Source of the DNA: JAHQVI01 sp963727575
GTDB taxonomy: Bacteria; Pseudomonadota; Alphaproteobacteria; Rhizobiales; Rhodomicrobiaceae
Direction: 5' to 3'
DNA length: 64,000 nucleotides
Assembly (NCBI GenBank): GCA_963727575.1
Contig: CAVSIA010000027.1
Location: 62,001 to 126,000, forward strand
Below are positions 46,795 through 55,037 of this stretch, piece after piece; position 1 is the stretch's first letter, and every line of letters starts with the position of its first letter. Below the pieces are notes generated by a model. It saw only the letters and a list, made by a program, of their open reading frames with translations. It had not been told where the DNA came from and made no database searches. The position numbers and the translations under genes are program-made.

Positions 46795-46995
46795 GGAACG
46801 GTCGGGGAAAGTTGACCGGTTTTCGCGGAAGATCGCGCGGAACCGAAAGAACAGAGAGCATGAGCAATTCACCATGAAGCAATCATGCTCAGGTCACAGT
46901 GTGTCGCAATGGAGTCACCCACTCGTGACTGGTAATTGAAGCGGCGCGGCAGGATACTGCGATGAGTTCGCAGTAGGTGAGACTTCGAGACCTGC

Positions 46996-47796
46996 ATGAT
47001 CGTTTATAATTCGCGGGAGGCGCTAGGCGGCGCCTCCCGGATTTCACAAAGCCTCCATCGTATCCTGATCTGCGCCGCCGCGGGTTTTGCCGTTGCGGCG
47101 GTTACGTCAAGGCCGGGGCTTGCCCAGGAGCAGAACCGGCACGACGTGCTGGAACTGTTCACCAGCCAAGGCTGCTCCTCCTGCCCGCCGGCCGATGCCC
47201 TGCTGCAGAAGCTCGCGGCGCGCAAGGACATCATCGCCCTGAGTTTTCCCGTCAGCTATTGGGACCATCTCGGCTGGCGCGACACGCTCGCCAAGGACGC
47301 CTTCAACCAGCGCCAATATGACTACGCCGAAGCCCGTGGCGATCGCGAGGTCTACACCCCGCAGCTCATCGTCAATGGAATCACTCATGTGATCGGCAGC
47401 CGCAAAACGGCGATCGAGACCGCGCTTTCGGAGACCGCGCGGAAGCTGGCGTCGTCAACGGTGCCGATTTCTGTGGAGATCAGCAAGGGCGCCGTCGAGC
47501 TCGATGCGGGCGCCGCGCCGGACGGCAGCAGCTACCGTTCGGGCAAGCTCTGGATTGCCTGCTACAGTCACTCCGTAGACGTATTAATTGGTCGCGGCGA
47601 GAACAACGGACGCGACATCGTCTACACGAATGTCGTGCGTGACCTTGTTTCTGCGGGGCAGTGGGCCGGCAGTGCGGCGCACTACTCGGTCAAGCTTCCG
47701 GACAATTCAAAATATGACGGGGTCGCCGTATTTCTTCAGGCTGATCGATCCTTCGCGATGCTCGGCGCGACGGCGATGACCCTCCCCTCGCAATAA
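46996..47796 (+). CDS. DUF1223 secreted thioredoxin-like protein
   Basis: 266 residues with an N-terminal signal peptide (ILICAAAGFAVAAVTSRPGL, cleavage after AQ). LELFTSQGCSSCPPADALL is the DUF1223 signature with a CxxC redox-like pair; FPVSYWDHLGWRDTLA, YTPQLIVNG and the beta-rich C-terminus also match. Function not known; thought to be a periplasmic thioredoxin-fold protein. Confidence 0.88.
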   Translation: MIVYNSREALGGASRISQSLHRILICAAAGFAVAAVTSRPGLAQEQNRHDVLELFTSQGCSSCPPADALLQKLAARKDIIALSFPVSYWDHLGWRDTLAKDAFNQRQYDYAEARGDREVYTPQLIVNGITHVIGSRKTAIETALSETARKLASSTVPISVEISKGAVELDAGAAPDGSSYRSGKLWIACYSHSVDVLIGRGENNGRDIVYTNVVRDLVSAGQWAGSAAHYSVKLPDNSKYDGVAVFLQADRSFAMLGATAMTLPSQ

Positions 47797-47843
47797 AAAA
47801 TCACACACCGCCGAAACAATTTGACTCTTTGCGCGCGCGCAGC

Positions 47844-47870
47844 ACCTAAAAATTGTATAATTTTTTAGGT
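47844..47870 (+). promoter_or_regulatory. Palindrome centred on a TATAAT element upstream of the EVE gene
   Basis: ACCTAAAAA-TTGTATAAT-TTTTTAGGT: perfect 9-bp arms around TATAAT (47856-47861). No -35 lies at the right distance (TTGACT is at 47821-47826), so an activator or repressor may bind here. Confidence 0.5.
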
Positions 47871-47883
47871 CTTGCGTGCTATG

Positions 47884-47930
47884 CGCATGCGAACAACTTA
47901 CTCTTTTACGGGTTTTTTGATTCGCATGCG
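47884..47930 (+). promoter_or_regulatory. CGCATGCGAA inverted repeat in the EVE leader
   Basis: CGCATGCGAA (47884-47893) and TTCGCATGCG (47921-47930) are perfect 10-bp arms; each also contains the self-complementary CGCATGCG. The second arm ends 9 nt before the start codon, where a ribosome site would be. Confidence 0.55.
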
Positions 47931-47939
47931 TTCTGGATG

Positions 47940-48620
47940 ATGGCTTATTGGCTATTTAAGAGCGAGCCGGGCTCCTGGTCGTGGGACGATCAGGTGAAGC
48001 GGGGTAGCGGGGGTGACGAGTGGGATGGCGTGCGCAACCACACCGCCAAACTCAACATGCTCCGAATGCGGCCTGGTGACCTTGGCTTCTTCTATCATTC
48101 AGTCGACGAGAAACGAGTTGTCGGAATTGTCAAAGTGGTGTCCGATCCTCATCAGGATTCAACTGACAAGACTGGCACATGGTTTTGCGTTGATATTGCC
48201 GCAGAATCGCCGCTCCCCCGCCCGGTGTCTTTGGGCGAAATAAAAGAGGAGCCGCGTCTAGCCGAGATGGCGTTGGTCAAACAGTCGCGTCTCTCGGTGC
48301 AGCCTGTAACTGAAAACGAATGGGAGATTATTTGTACCATGGCTGAAGTAAAGAAAGCGCCGAAGTCGGCGACGAAGACGACAAGCAAACCTGCCGCCAA
48401 GGCTCCGGCCAAGACGGCTGCCAAACCTGTTGCCAAAGCTCCGGCGAAGACGGCGGCGAAACCCGCTGCTGCGTCGAAGGCTCCGGCCAAGTCCGCGGCA
48501 ACGAAGGCTGCTCCGAAAGCGGCGGCCAAGCCTGCAGCGAAAGCAGCGGCTAAGCCTGCTGCGAAGACAGCAGCCAAGCCTGCAGCGAAGAAGCCGGCTG
48601 CGAAGAGCGCGAAGAAGTAA
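47940..48620 (+). CDS. EVE-domain protein with histone-H1-like Lys/Ala tail
   Basis: 226 residues. Residues 1-137 form an EVE domain (MAYWLFKSEPGSWSWDDQVK, WDGVRNHTAKLNMLRMRPGD, FFYHSVDEKRVVGIVKV), a PUA-like fold that binds modified bases in DNA or RNA. The EVE end (TENEWEIICTM) runs directly into AEVKKAPKSATKTTSKPAAK and then about 80 residues of Lys/Ala/Pro repeats as in bacterial histone-H1-like proteins. ATG 47940 fits the family start. No second start precedes the tail other than the internal Met, so either a true fusion or two coupled proteins from one frame. Confidence 0.85.
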   Translation: MAYWLFKSEPGSWSWDDQVKRGSGGDEWDGVRNHTAKLNMLRMRPGDLGFFYHSVDEKRVVGIVKVVSDPHQDSTDKTGTWFCVDIAAESPLPRPVSLGEIKEEPRLAEMALVKQSRLSVQPVTENEWEIICTMAEVKKAPKSATKTTSKPAAKAPAKTAAKPVAKAPAKTAAKPAAASKAPAKSAATKAAPKAAAKPAAKAAAKPAAKTAAKPAAKKPAAKSAKK

Positions 48621-48641
48621 GCTCCGTAATCTTACGGAGCT
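48620..48641 (+). terminator. Terminator hairpin after the EVE gene
   Basis: AGCTCCGTAA-TC-TTACGGAGCT, 10-bp inverted repeat starting at the stop codon; no long T run follows. Confidence 0.6.
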
Positions 48642-48710
48642 GGCTGTTAAGCCCTCGTTTACCGAGGGAGCATCCAATGAGCCCGGTTGGCATGGCCCCG
48701 GGTGGATGCG

Positions 48711-49178
48711 ATGGCTTTTCTTCGTGTATTCTTCAGTGTACTGTTGATCGTTCTGTCGGGCGTGCGGTTTGCGTCGTTAGCGGGGAACGTCGGTTTCGTC
48801 GATGTCACTGTCGATGAGGCGCGGCTTATCCAACTCGATGCGGACGCGGCCCAAATTATCGTGGGGAATCCTGCGGTTGCGGACGTCGTGGCGCAAAGCG
48901 CCCGGCTGCTTGTAATCACCGGAAAGTCCTACGGAACGACCAATTTGATCGCACTGGATAGTCAAGGCCGCGAGATTTACAGCGTGCGTCTCGGCGTGCG
49001 CGAAGGAGATATGCGGCAGGTTACGCTCTACAAGGGCACGGCGCGCCAGTCTTACCACTGCGCGCCCGATTGCCTGCGCATGCTCTCCATTGGGGACGAC
49101 AAGGCTCAGTTCGAGCAGCTTGCGGATTCGGTGTCGAAGAAATTCGGCGTCGTAAATTCCGCAATCGGGGGGCAATGA
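48711..49178 (+). CDS. Pilus-assembly N-terminal-domain protein (CpaC/RcpA-N-like)
   Basis: 155 residues with a signal peptide (FLRVFFSVLLIVLSGVRFAS). VDVTVDEARLIQLDADAAQI, IIVGNPAVADVVAQSARLLV and ITGKSYGTTNLIALDSQG are the N-terminal domain of CpaC-type secretins, here as a stand-alone protein without the secretin domain. Such stand-alone copies occur in rhizobia; a role in Flp pilus assembly is inferred only. The C-terminus contains HCAPDCLRML. Confidence 0.75.
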   Translation: MAFLRVFFSVLLIVLSGVRFASLAGNVGFVDVTVDEARLIQLDADAAQIIVGNPAVADVVAQSARLLVITGKSYGTTNLIALDSQGREIYSVRLGVREGDMRQVTLYKGTARQSYHCAPDCLRMLSIGDDKAQFEQLADSVSKKFGVVNSAIGGQ

Positions 49179-49355
49179 TCGGCCGACGCCGGCCGCGCCG
49201 AAAGGCGCGCGCCGCGCGCAGTCCCGTCGTCATCGCGAGGATAATCGCACCGACCGGCATCAGGGCGAAAAGCTGGATCAGCATCGGCCCTGGTGCAGGT
49301 GTCGTATCCCTGTTGACCGCAGCAATGCATTGCGCACAGCCCGGCCGCGCGGCGA

Positions 49356-49844
49356 TCAGGTCGGCCGCCGGCGGGACGTCATCAGCCGGCGCAGGCGCGT
49401 GCCTATGGTCCCGAACAGCAATAGAATGCTCAGTGGAATGACCAATATATAGAAGAACCAGACCGTGCTGTCGATCCCGTGCCGGTCGCATTGGTGCATG
49501 GCCGCCGGATCGGAAACCGCAAGCAGCGGCAGCGCCATGATCGCCAGCGCCAGGATCTTGGCCTCTCTGGTGTCGCTGATGCCGATCACGACCAGGCACG
49601 GAAGGCTGAATAACATGAAGACGATCGGCCATAGAGGCTGCGCGCTCGTTGCCGCGATCAGCAATGCCAGCCGCGACGGTCTCGGCTTGACGAACGACAT
49701 GCAGGCCTGCCAGTCGAACTCGACCATCGCCCACCACGCGCCGAGCACCGCTGCGATCAGCAGCGCGAGCCCGAACGCGACGGCCGTAAATCGGCCGCTC
49801 GGCCGGGAGCGCGGTATCTTCAGCAATCGCGACAGCGCGTCCAT
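49356..49844 (-). CDS. Hypothetical four-helix membrane protein
   Basis: 162 residues. Hydrophobic helices near 19-40, 59-90, 95-110 and 122-145 (FFYILVIPLSILLLFGTIGT). No family recognised. It starts 6 nt downstream of the sirtuin gene. Beyond its stop, another minus frame (49190-49350) remains coding-like with a further membrane helix (MLIQLFALMPVGAIILAMTT), so the true protein may be longer and frameshifted, or a second small gene follows. Confidence 0.6.
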   Translation of the reverse strand: MDALSRLLKIPRSRPSGRFTAVAFGLALLIAAVLGAWWAMVEFDWQACMSFVKPRPSRLALLIAATSAQPLWPIVFMLFSLPCLVVIGISDTREAKILALAIMALPLLAVSDPAAMHQCDRHGIDSTVWFFYILVIPLSILLLFGTIGTRLRRLMTSRRRPT

Positions 49845-49850
49845 CGGACC

Positions 49851-50561
49851 TCACCCATCGCTCAGCAGACTTTCGACATAGGCCGGCACCACCTCCGTCG
49901 CCGTGCCGTAAATCTTTTCGTGAAAATATGAGACGCCGTCCGAAGGCTCCAGATTGAGCTCGACGGTATGGGCCCCGGCATTGCGCGCCTCGGCGACGAA
50001 CCCCGCCGCGGGATAGACCGTGCCGCTCGTGCCGACGGAGATGAACAGGTCAGCCGCCGCGAGCGCTTCGGAGATCCGGTCCATGTGATAGGGCATCTCG
50101 CCGAACCAGACGACATCGGGGCGCACGCCGCCCGTGTTCCGGCACGCGCCGCAGACAGTCTGGATGGTGAGCTGCTCCTCATCCCAGGCGGCGCGCTGGC
50201 CGCAATAATTGCACAGCACCTGCCCCATCTCGCCATGCATGTGAATGAGGTTGCGGCTGCCCGCCGCCTCGTGCAGGCGGTCGACATTCTGCGTGACGAT
50301 GATCACCTTGCCCGGATGTGCCGCCTCCAGGCGGGCCAGAGCGAGATGTGCGGCATTCGGCTGCACGCCCGAATTCTCTCGGCGCCTCATATTATAGAAT
50401 TCGAGGACTTTGGCGGGGTTGCGGATGAAGCCTTCGGGCGTCGCCACTTCGCGATAGTCGTATCGCGCCCATATGCCGTCTTTGTCGCGGAAAGTGGCGA
50501 GGCCGGATTCAGCGGACAGACCCGCCCCGGTCAGCACAACGATGTTCTGAAATCGAGCCAT
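49851..50561 (-). CDS. cobB: NAD-dependent protein deacylase (sirtuin, CobB type)
   Basis: 236 residues. LTGAGLSAESGLATFRD, TQNVDRLHEAAGS, catalytic His in MHGEMG, zinc Cys pairs (CNYCG and CGAC), GTSGTVYPAA and NLEPS define a class III sirtuin. The FYNMRR segment supplies the Tyr-x-x-Arg pair that marks desuccinylase/deacetylase members. Acetyl-CoA synthetase, a classical CobB target, is encoded at 23.5 kb. Confidence 0.92.
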   Translation of the reverse strand: MARFQNIVVLTGAGLSAESGLATFRDKDGIWARYDYREVATPEGFIRNPAKVLEFYNMRRRENSGVQPNAAHLALARLEAAHPGKVIIVTQNVDRLHEAAGSRNLIHMHGEMGQVLCNYCGQRAAWDEEQLTIQTVCGACRNTGGVRPDVVWFGEMPYHMDRISEALAAADLFISVGTSGTVYPAAGFVAEARNAGAHTVELNLEPSDGVSYFHEKIYGTATEVVPAYVESLLSDG

Positions 50562-50611
50562 AATGTCCCGCTACGCTGCTCCCCGTTGGCGCACATTACC
50601 GGAGATTGGCC

Positions 50612-51664
50612 ATGTCGAACAGCTTCGAAGCCTATGCCCATCTGGCGAACCAGGCCGCCAGAACCGGCTGGTATGCGATGATCGCGCGAATGACGCAGCG
50701 GCGTGTCGCCCAGCTCAGCAAGGATGCGCCGACATTCCGCCCATCGCGTCCGACGCCGGGCGAAATGGCCCTGTTCCGCGCCGCTTTCGAGCTTCAGCGG
50801 CGCGATGCCGAGAACGTGCGCAAAGGCGTCTACCCGTCGATGGATGACGAGGCCTCGCTTGCCGAGCACCTCGCGGCGCTGCGCCGGATGTTCGCCGACC
50901 TGCCCGCCTCGATCGAACGCCGGCTCGAAGGCCGGGCCGAGGAAGCGGCGGCGCTGCCCCAGGCCGAGGGCCTGCCCGGCTATTACGCCCGGAACTTCCA
51001 TTACCAGACCGACGGCTATCTGAGCGAGGAGTCGGCGCGGCTCTACGACATCCAGGTCGACACGCTGTTCATCGGCACGTCCGGCGCGATGCGGCGGCAG
51101 GCGCTGCTTCCGATTGCCGCCTATGTCCATGGCAAGGATCAGCGGACGCTGTCGATGCTCGACGTCGCCTGCGGGACCGGCCGGTTCCTCGGACAGGCGG
51201 CGCAGGCCTTTCCGGCCATGCCGATGACCGGGGTCGACCTCTCCTCCGCCTATGTCGAAGCCGCGCGCGAGCATTTGGCGGGACGGCGGGCCATCAGCGT
51301 GATCGAGGGCAACGCCGAGGCGCTGCCATTGCCTGACGCCAGCCAGGACATCGTTACCTCGATCTTTCTCTATCACGAACTGCCGGGCGACGTGCGGCGG
51401 ACGGTTACGAGCGACGTGCTCCGCGTTCTCAAGCCCGGCGGCATCTATGTGATGGTCAATTCCCTGCAATGGGGCGACGAGCCGGGCTATGACGGCTTGC
51501 TGGAAGCTTTTCCGGCCCGCTTCCATGAGCCCTATTACGAGCATTATCTCGGCGACGATCTCGCACCGCTCTTTGAAAGCTGCGGCTTTGAAGCGGTCGA
51601 AACTTCACTGGCCTTCCTGTCCAAGGTCGTAGTAGGACGAAAGCCCGTCCTTTCCTCGACCTGA
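50612..51664 (+). CDS. Class I SAM-dependent methyltransferase
   Basis: 350 residues. A helical N-terminal third (to about 170) precedes a Rossmann methyltransferase domain: SMLDVACGTGRFLGQAA (motif I), MTGVDLSSAYVEAARE (II), EGNAEALPLPDASQDIV (III) and VLRVLKPGGIYVMV. Substrate unknown. ATG 50612 chosen over TTG 50606. Divergent from the sirtuin and followed after 12 nt by a transporter gene. Confidence 0.85.
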   Translation: MSNSFEAYAHLANQAARTGWYAMIARMTQRRVAQLSKDAPTFRPSRPTPGEMALFRAAFELQRRDAENVRKGVYPSMDDEASLAEHLAALRRMFADLPASIERRLEGRAEEAAALPQAEGLPGYYARNFHYQTDGYLSEESARLYDIQVDTLFIGTSGAMRRQALLPIAAYVHGKDQRTLSMLDVACGTGRFLGQAAQAFPAMPMTGVDLSSAYVEAAREHLAGRRAISVIEGNAEALPLPDASQDIVTSIFLYHELPGDVRRTVTSDVLRVLKPGGIYVMVNSLQWGDEPGYDGLLEAFPARFHEPYYEHYLGDDLAPLFESCGFEAVETSLAFLSKVVVGRKPVLSST

Positions 51665-51676
51665 CGCGGAGAGCCA

Positions 51677-52122
51677 ATGCTGAAATATATTGCGTTTGCG
51701 GCGCTTGCCGGGTTTTTCCTGCCGCTGCAAGCGCTGATCAACGCGCGGACCAGCCAGGTTCTCGGCGGGGCGTTCTGGGCGACCCTGGTGAATTTCGCCG
51801 GCGGCACCGTCTTCGCGCTGCTCATTCTGGCGGCGCTCCGCACGCCCGTGCCGAGCCTCGATCAGGTCGCGCCGCGTGCCGTTCTATGGCTGGATCACGG
51901 GTCTGTTCGGCATCATGTTCGTGGCCCAGGCGGCGTTCACCGTTCCGCAAACTCGGGGCGGCCGCGATGATGGCGGTCATCGTTGCAGCGCAGATGTTCG
52001 GCTCGATCGCCTACGACCATTTCGGCGTCCTGCACGCGGCCCAGCCGGTGACCTGGACGAAGATTCTCGGCGCCGGCCTGTTGCTGGCGGGGGTCTGGCT
52101 GATCCTGCCTCCGGGGAAATGA
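51677..52122 (+). CDS. DMT-family transporter, YdcZ type (two frameshifts)
   Basis: About 147 residues and four to five helices once two extra bases (near 51878 and 51948) are removed: KYIAFAALAGFFLPLQALIN, GGAFWATLVNFAGGTVFALL, FYGWITGLFGIMFVAQAAFT, LGAAAMMAVIVAAQMFGSIA, and LGAGLLLAGVWLILPP. This matches single-domain DUF606/YdcZ transporters, which usually act as pairs; no second copy is adjacent. Confidence 0.78.
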
Positions 52123-52152
52123 AGCGGCCCGCCGTTTTGGCGATCTGCGGCC

Positions 52153-52686
52153 TTACCGGAAGGCGTCCCTGAGCTGGACGAAGTGCGACCGGATCTCGTG
52201 TGCGGGCGGATCGAACGGCTCCAGCGGGATGCGGATGATGTTGTCGCTTTTCTTCATGTGCCAGGGCAGCTTCATCAGCAGGCGCCACACCGGCAGCTTT
52301 CGCCAGTCTGCCAGCAGCGCGTTTTCCAGCGGCGTGTTCAGGTGAATGTGCATCTCGTAGGTCTGGGCGAGGCGCGAGGTGAAGGCGACGCGCTCGATGC
52401 CGGACACGGCGCGCCATGAGATCAGCCCCAGCCCGTCGATGAAGATGCCGTATTGGCCGGCGCCGATGCGCGGCGTTCGCTCCTTGAGCGGATAGTAGAA
52501 ATAGGCAACGCCGGCCGCGGCGGCGGCGGGCAGAAGCAGCGGCGCATAGCCTGTGATGATGAACAGGCCGAACATGATCACCGCAAACAACGCCATCACG
52601 TTGACATTGAAGTTGCCGGAGTTCTTGCCGTAGGGGAGCACGTAGCTCCGCTCGGCACCGTCCGATCCGCCCGCCCCGGCATCCAT
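52153..52686 (-). CDS. Hypothetical membrane protein with PH-like C-terminal region
   Basis: 177 residues from ATG 52686. Two adjacent hydrophobic helices (VMALFAVIMFGLFIITGYAP and LLLPAAAAAGVAYFYYPL) precede a soluble beta-rich part (GIFIDGLGLISWRAVSGIER; EMHIHLNTPLENALLADW; NIIRIPLEPFDPPAHEI). Similar to conserved rhizobial proteins that lie between aroC and envelope genes, but no function is known. Confidence 0.65.
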   Translation of the reverse strand: MDAGAGGSDGAERSYVLPYGKNSGNFNVNVMALFAVIMFGLFIITGYAPLLLPAAAAAGVAYFYYPLKERTPRIGAGQYGIFIDGLGLISWRAVSGIERVAFTSRLAQTYEMHIHLNTPLENALLADWRKLPVWRLLMKLPWHMKKSDNIIRIPLEPFDPPAHEIRSHFVQLRDAFR

Positions 52687-52740
52687 TGACGCTCTCCCCC
52701 GCATCCGGCCGCGCAGATCTGTCCTCGACGTGGCGGCCGC

Positions 52741-53836
52741 TTATCCTCCGGGCCCGCACTGCCCCCGGTGGCGCAGATAATGATCGGCGAGGACGATGGC
52801 CATCATGGCCTCGCCGACCGGAACTGCGCGAATGCCGACGCAAGGATCGTGCCGGCCCTTGGTGACGATGTCGGTTTCCTGGCCGTGGTTGTCGATGGTG
52901 CGGCGCGGGGCCAGGATGGACGATGTCGGTTTGACTGCAAAACGGGCAATCACCGGCTGCCCTGTAGAGATTCCGCCTAAAATTCCGCCAGCATTGTTCG
53001 AAAGGAAGGCAGGGCGACCGTTCTGTCCGGCGCGCATCTCGTCGGCATTCTCCTCGCCGGAAAGCGCCGCAGAGGCAAAGCCGGCGCCGATCTCGACGCC
53101 TTTCACGGCGTTGATGCTCATCATCGCCGAGGCGATGTCCTGGTCGAGCTTGCCGTAAATCGGCGCGCCGAGCCCTGCTGGAACGCCCTCGGCGACGATC
53201 TCGACGACCGCGCCGCACGACGACCCGCTCTTGCGGATGCCGTCGAGATAGGCCGCCCAGCCCTGGACGCTGGAATGGTCCGGCGAAAAGAACGGGTTGC
53301 GGTCGACCTCCTCCCAATCCCATTGGGCCCGGTCGATGGTCTGCGGTGCCCATCTGGACCATTGCGCCGCGCACCTTGAGGCCCGGCATCACCTTGCGCG
53401 CGATGGCGCCCGCCGCGACCCGCATGGCGGTCTCGCGCGCGGAGGATCGGCCGCCGCCGCGATAGTCGCGGATGCCGTATTTGGCGATATAGGTGTAATC
53501 GGCGTGGCCGGGGCGATATTTGTCTTTGATGTCGCCGTAATCCTTCGAGCGCTGATCGGTGTTCTCGATGAGCAGCGAAATCGGCGTCCCCGTGGTGACC
53601 TGAACGCCCTCGGCATTGGCGAAGACGCCAGACAGGATCCTGACCTCGTCGGCCTCCTGCCGCTGGGTCGTGTAGCGCGACTGACCGGGGCGGCGCTTGT
53701 CGAGAAAGGGCTGGATATCGGCTTCCGTCAGCGGGATGCCGGGCGGGCAGCCGTCGACGACGCAGCCGATGGCGGGCCCGTGGCTCTCGCCCCAGGTGGT
53801 AACGCGGAAGAGGTGGCCGAAAGTGTTGTGGGACAT
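52741..53836 (-). CDS. aroC: Chorismate synthase (one frameshift)
   Basis: Makes chorismate from EPSP with reduced FMN. GHLFRVTTWGESHGPAIGCV and RRPGQSRYTTQRQEADEV at the N-terminus, SSARETAMRVAAGAIARK, then after an extra base near 53348 the sequence TIDRAQWDWEEVDRNPFF, the AGGILGGISTGQ signature and RHDPCVGIRAVPVGEAM. Total about 364 residues, family length. Essential for aromatic amino acids, so the break is suspicious. Confidence 0.92.
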
Positions 53837-53910
53837 GGAACGGCTCTTGGTTGTGTCGCTTATTTAGACGAGCCGCGGGCGAAGGTCAAAATATGGCGGC
53901 GAAGACCGCC

Positions 53911-54642
53911 TCACAGACCGGGAAAGCAGCCCCGCAATCGGCGCCACGCTGGTTCGGGAACGATGCCGATGGCAGTCGCACCGTTCGCGGACCAGCTTTG
54001 GATGTCCTCGACATCGGCTTCCGCGAGCGCGACGCATCCGGAGGTCGGCGAGGAGGGCGTTCGCCAGACATGGACGAAGATGCAGGAGCCGCCGCGCTTC
54101 TCGCGGCTGGTGGGGTAGTTCAGGAACAGCCCCTTCCGATAGGGCGGGATGGCGGCCATGTCCTCGCCGCTGACGCCTTCCCCAGCCTTGGCTTTCGGCA
54201 CGATCGAATTGTAATGCGGCGAGGCCGGGTCATCGACGCAGTAATGCTCGCCCTTCGCCAGGCGCACATAGCCCTTGCGCTCGCTTTGCGCGAAACCGAA
54301 CGGGGCGGCGATGGAGAAGAAGCCGGCGGGCGTCTTGCGGTCGCCTTCCTTCTTGACCGGCTCACCTTTCCCGGCGAACCTTTCCTGCGTCCATGACCAC
54401 GCCAGGCCTCCGCCGCCGAGAACCGCTTTTTTTCCGGCGCCGGCCTGATGCCATTTGCCGGCGCGGCTCTCGAAAAGCCGGACCTGCGCCGATTGGCTGG
54501 CGAATTCGGTGGCAGTGACGAGGACGAGCTTCGTGGCGCTGCCGATATCGGGACAGGCGGAAACCGGGTTTGCCGCGCTTGCCGGTGTCGCGGCGCCCAG
54601 CATCGCAATTATCGCCGCAAAGCTCCAGGCGCGCCTACTCAT
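53911..54642 (-). CDS. L,D-transpeptidase (YkuD family), secreted
   Basis: 243 residues with signal peptide (SFAAIIAMLGAATPASA). The catalytic region reads CIFVHVWRTPSSPTSGCVAL, with the family His and Cys in the expected HxnSxGC spacing. GDRKTPAGFFSI and KGLFLNYP also match. Cross-links peptidoglycan stems or anchors proteins in the periplasm. ATG 54642 overlaps the upstream SH3 gene by 8 nt. Confidence 0.85.
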   Translation of the reverse strand: MSRRAWSFAAIIAMLGAATPASAANPVSACPDIGSATKLVLVTATEFASQSAQVRLFESRAGKWHQAGAGKKAVLGGGGLAWSWTQERFAGKGEPVKKEGDRKTPAGFFSIAAPFGFAQSERKGYVRLAKGEHYCVDDPASPHYNSIVPKAKAGEGVSGEDMAAIPPYRKGLFLNYPTSREKRGGSCIFVHVWRTPSSPTSGCVALAEADVEDIQSWSANGATAIGIVPEPAWRRLRGCFPGL

Positions 54643-55027
54643 CAGCATGTTTGCAGCACTGGATCCAGTCGCTATGCGCCCAGCCGCGCGTCCCGTCCCG
54701 CAACTCGACAAACCACCACTTGCCCCGCTTTTCCTTCACCTGGAACAGCGTGCCTTCCGGCATTTTCATGAGCTGCTTGCCGCCCTTCGGCGCAGGGACG
54801 CTGCGCAGCGCAAGCCAAGGGTCGGGCGGAAACACCGGACCGACATAGTGATACTCGACCTTCGCTTGGGCGGCCGGCGCGGTGGTCGATGCGCCGGCAC
54901 CGTTCTGCCCATCCGGTTGACCCGGACAGGGCAGGCCGGGGTAGCACTGCGCCTCGGCCTGCGTGAGGCCGAGCGATGCGCCCGCAACGAGCGCGAGGGC
55001 AAAGATCCGTTTGCGTGACGTCTGCAT
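54635..55027 (-). CDS. Secreted SH3-domain protein
   Basis: 130 residues. Signal peptide (RIFALALVAGASLGLTQAEA), a short Cys-containing linker (CYPGLPCPG), then a bacterial SH3 domain: LALRSVPAPKGGKQLMKMPE, GTLFQVKEKRGKWWFVELRD and GTRGWAHSDWI. Likely binds peptidoglycan. Co-transcribed with the L,D-transpeptidase that follows. Confidence 0.85.
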   Translation of the reverse strand: MQTSRKRIFALALVAGASLGLTQAEAQCYPGLPCPGQPDGQNGAGASTTAPAAQAKVEYHYVGPVFPPDPWLALRSVPAPKGGKQLMKMPEGTLFQVKEKRGKWWFVELRDGTRGWAHSDWIQCCKHADE

Positions 55028-55037
55028 GGTCCCTCTG

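Noticed and set aside
46795..46995. Small ORF (MKQSCSGHSVSQW...) after acnA
   Set aside because: No ribosome site or similarity; the region is better explained by a GAGCATGA/TCATGCTC hairpin and repeat-like sequence.
48345..48617. Tandem DNA repeat or CRISPR-like array in the EVE gene tail
   Set aside because: The periodicity comes from Lys/Ala/Pro codons of the H1-like tail; units are irregular and have no spacers.
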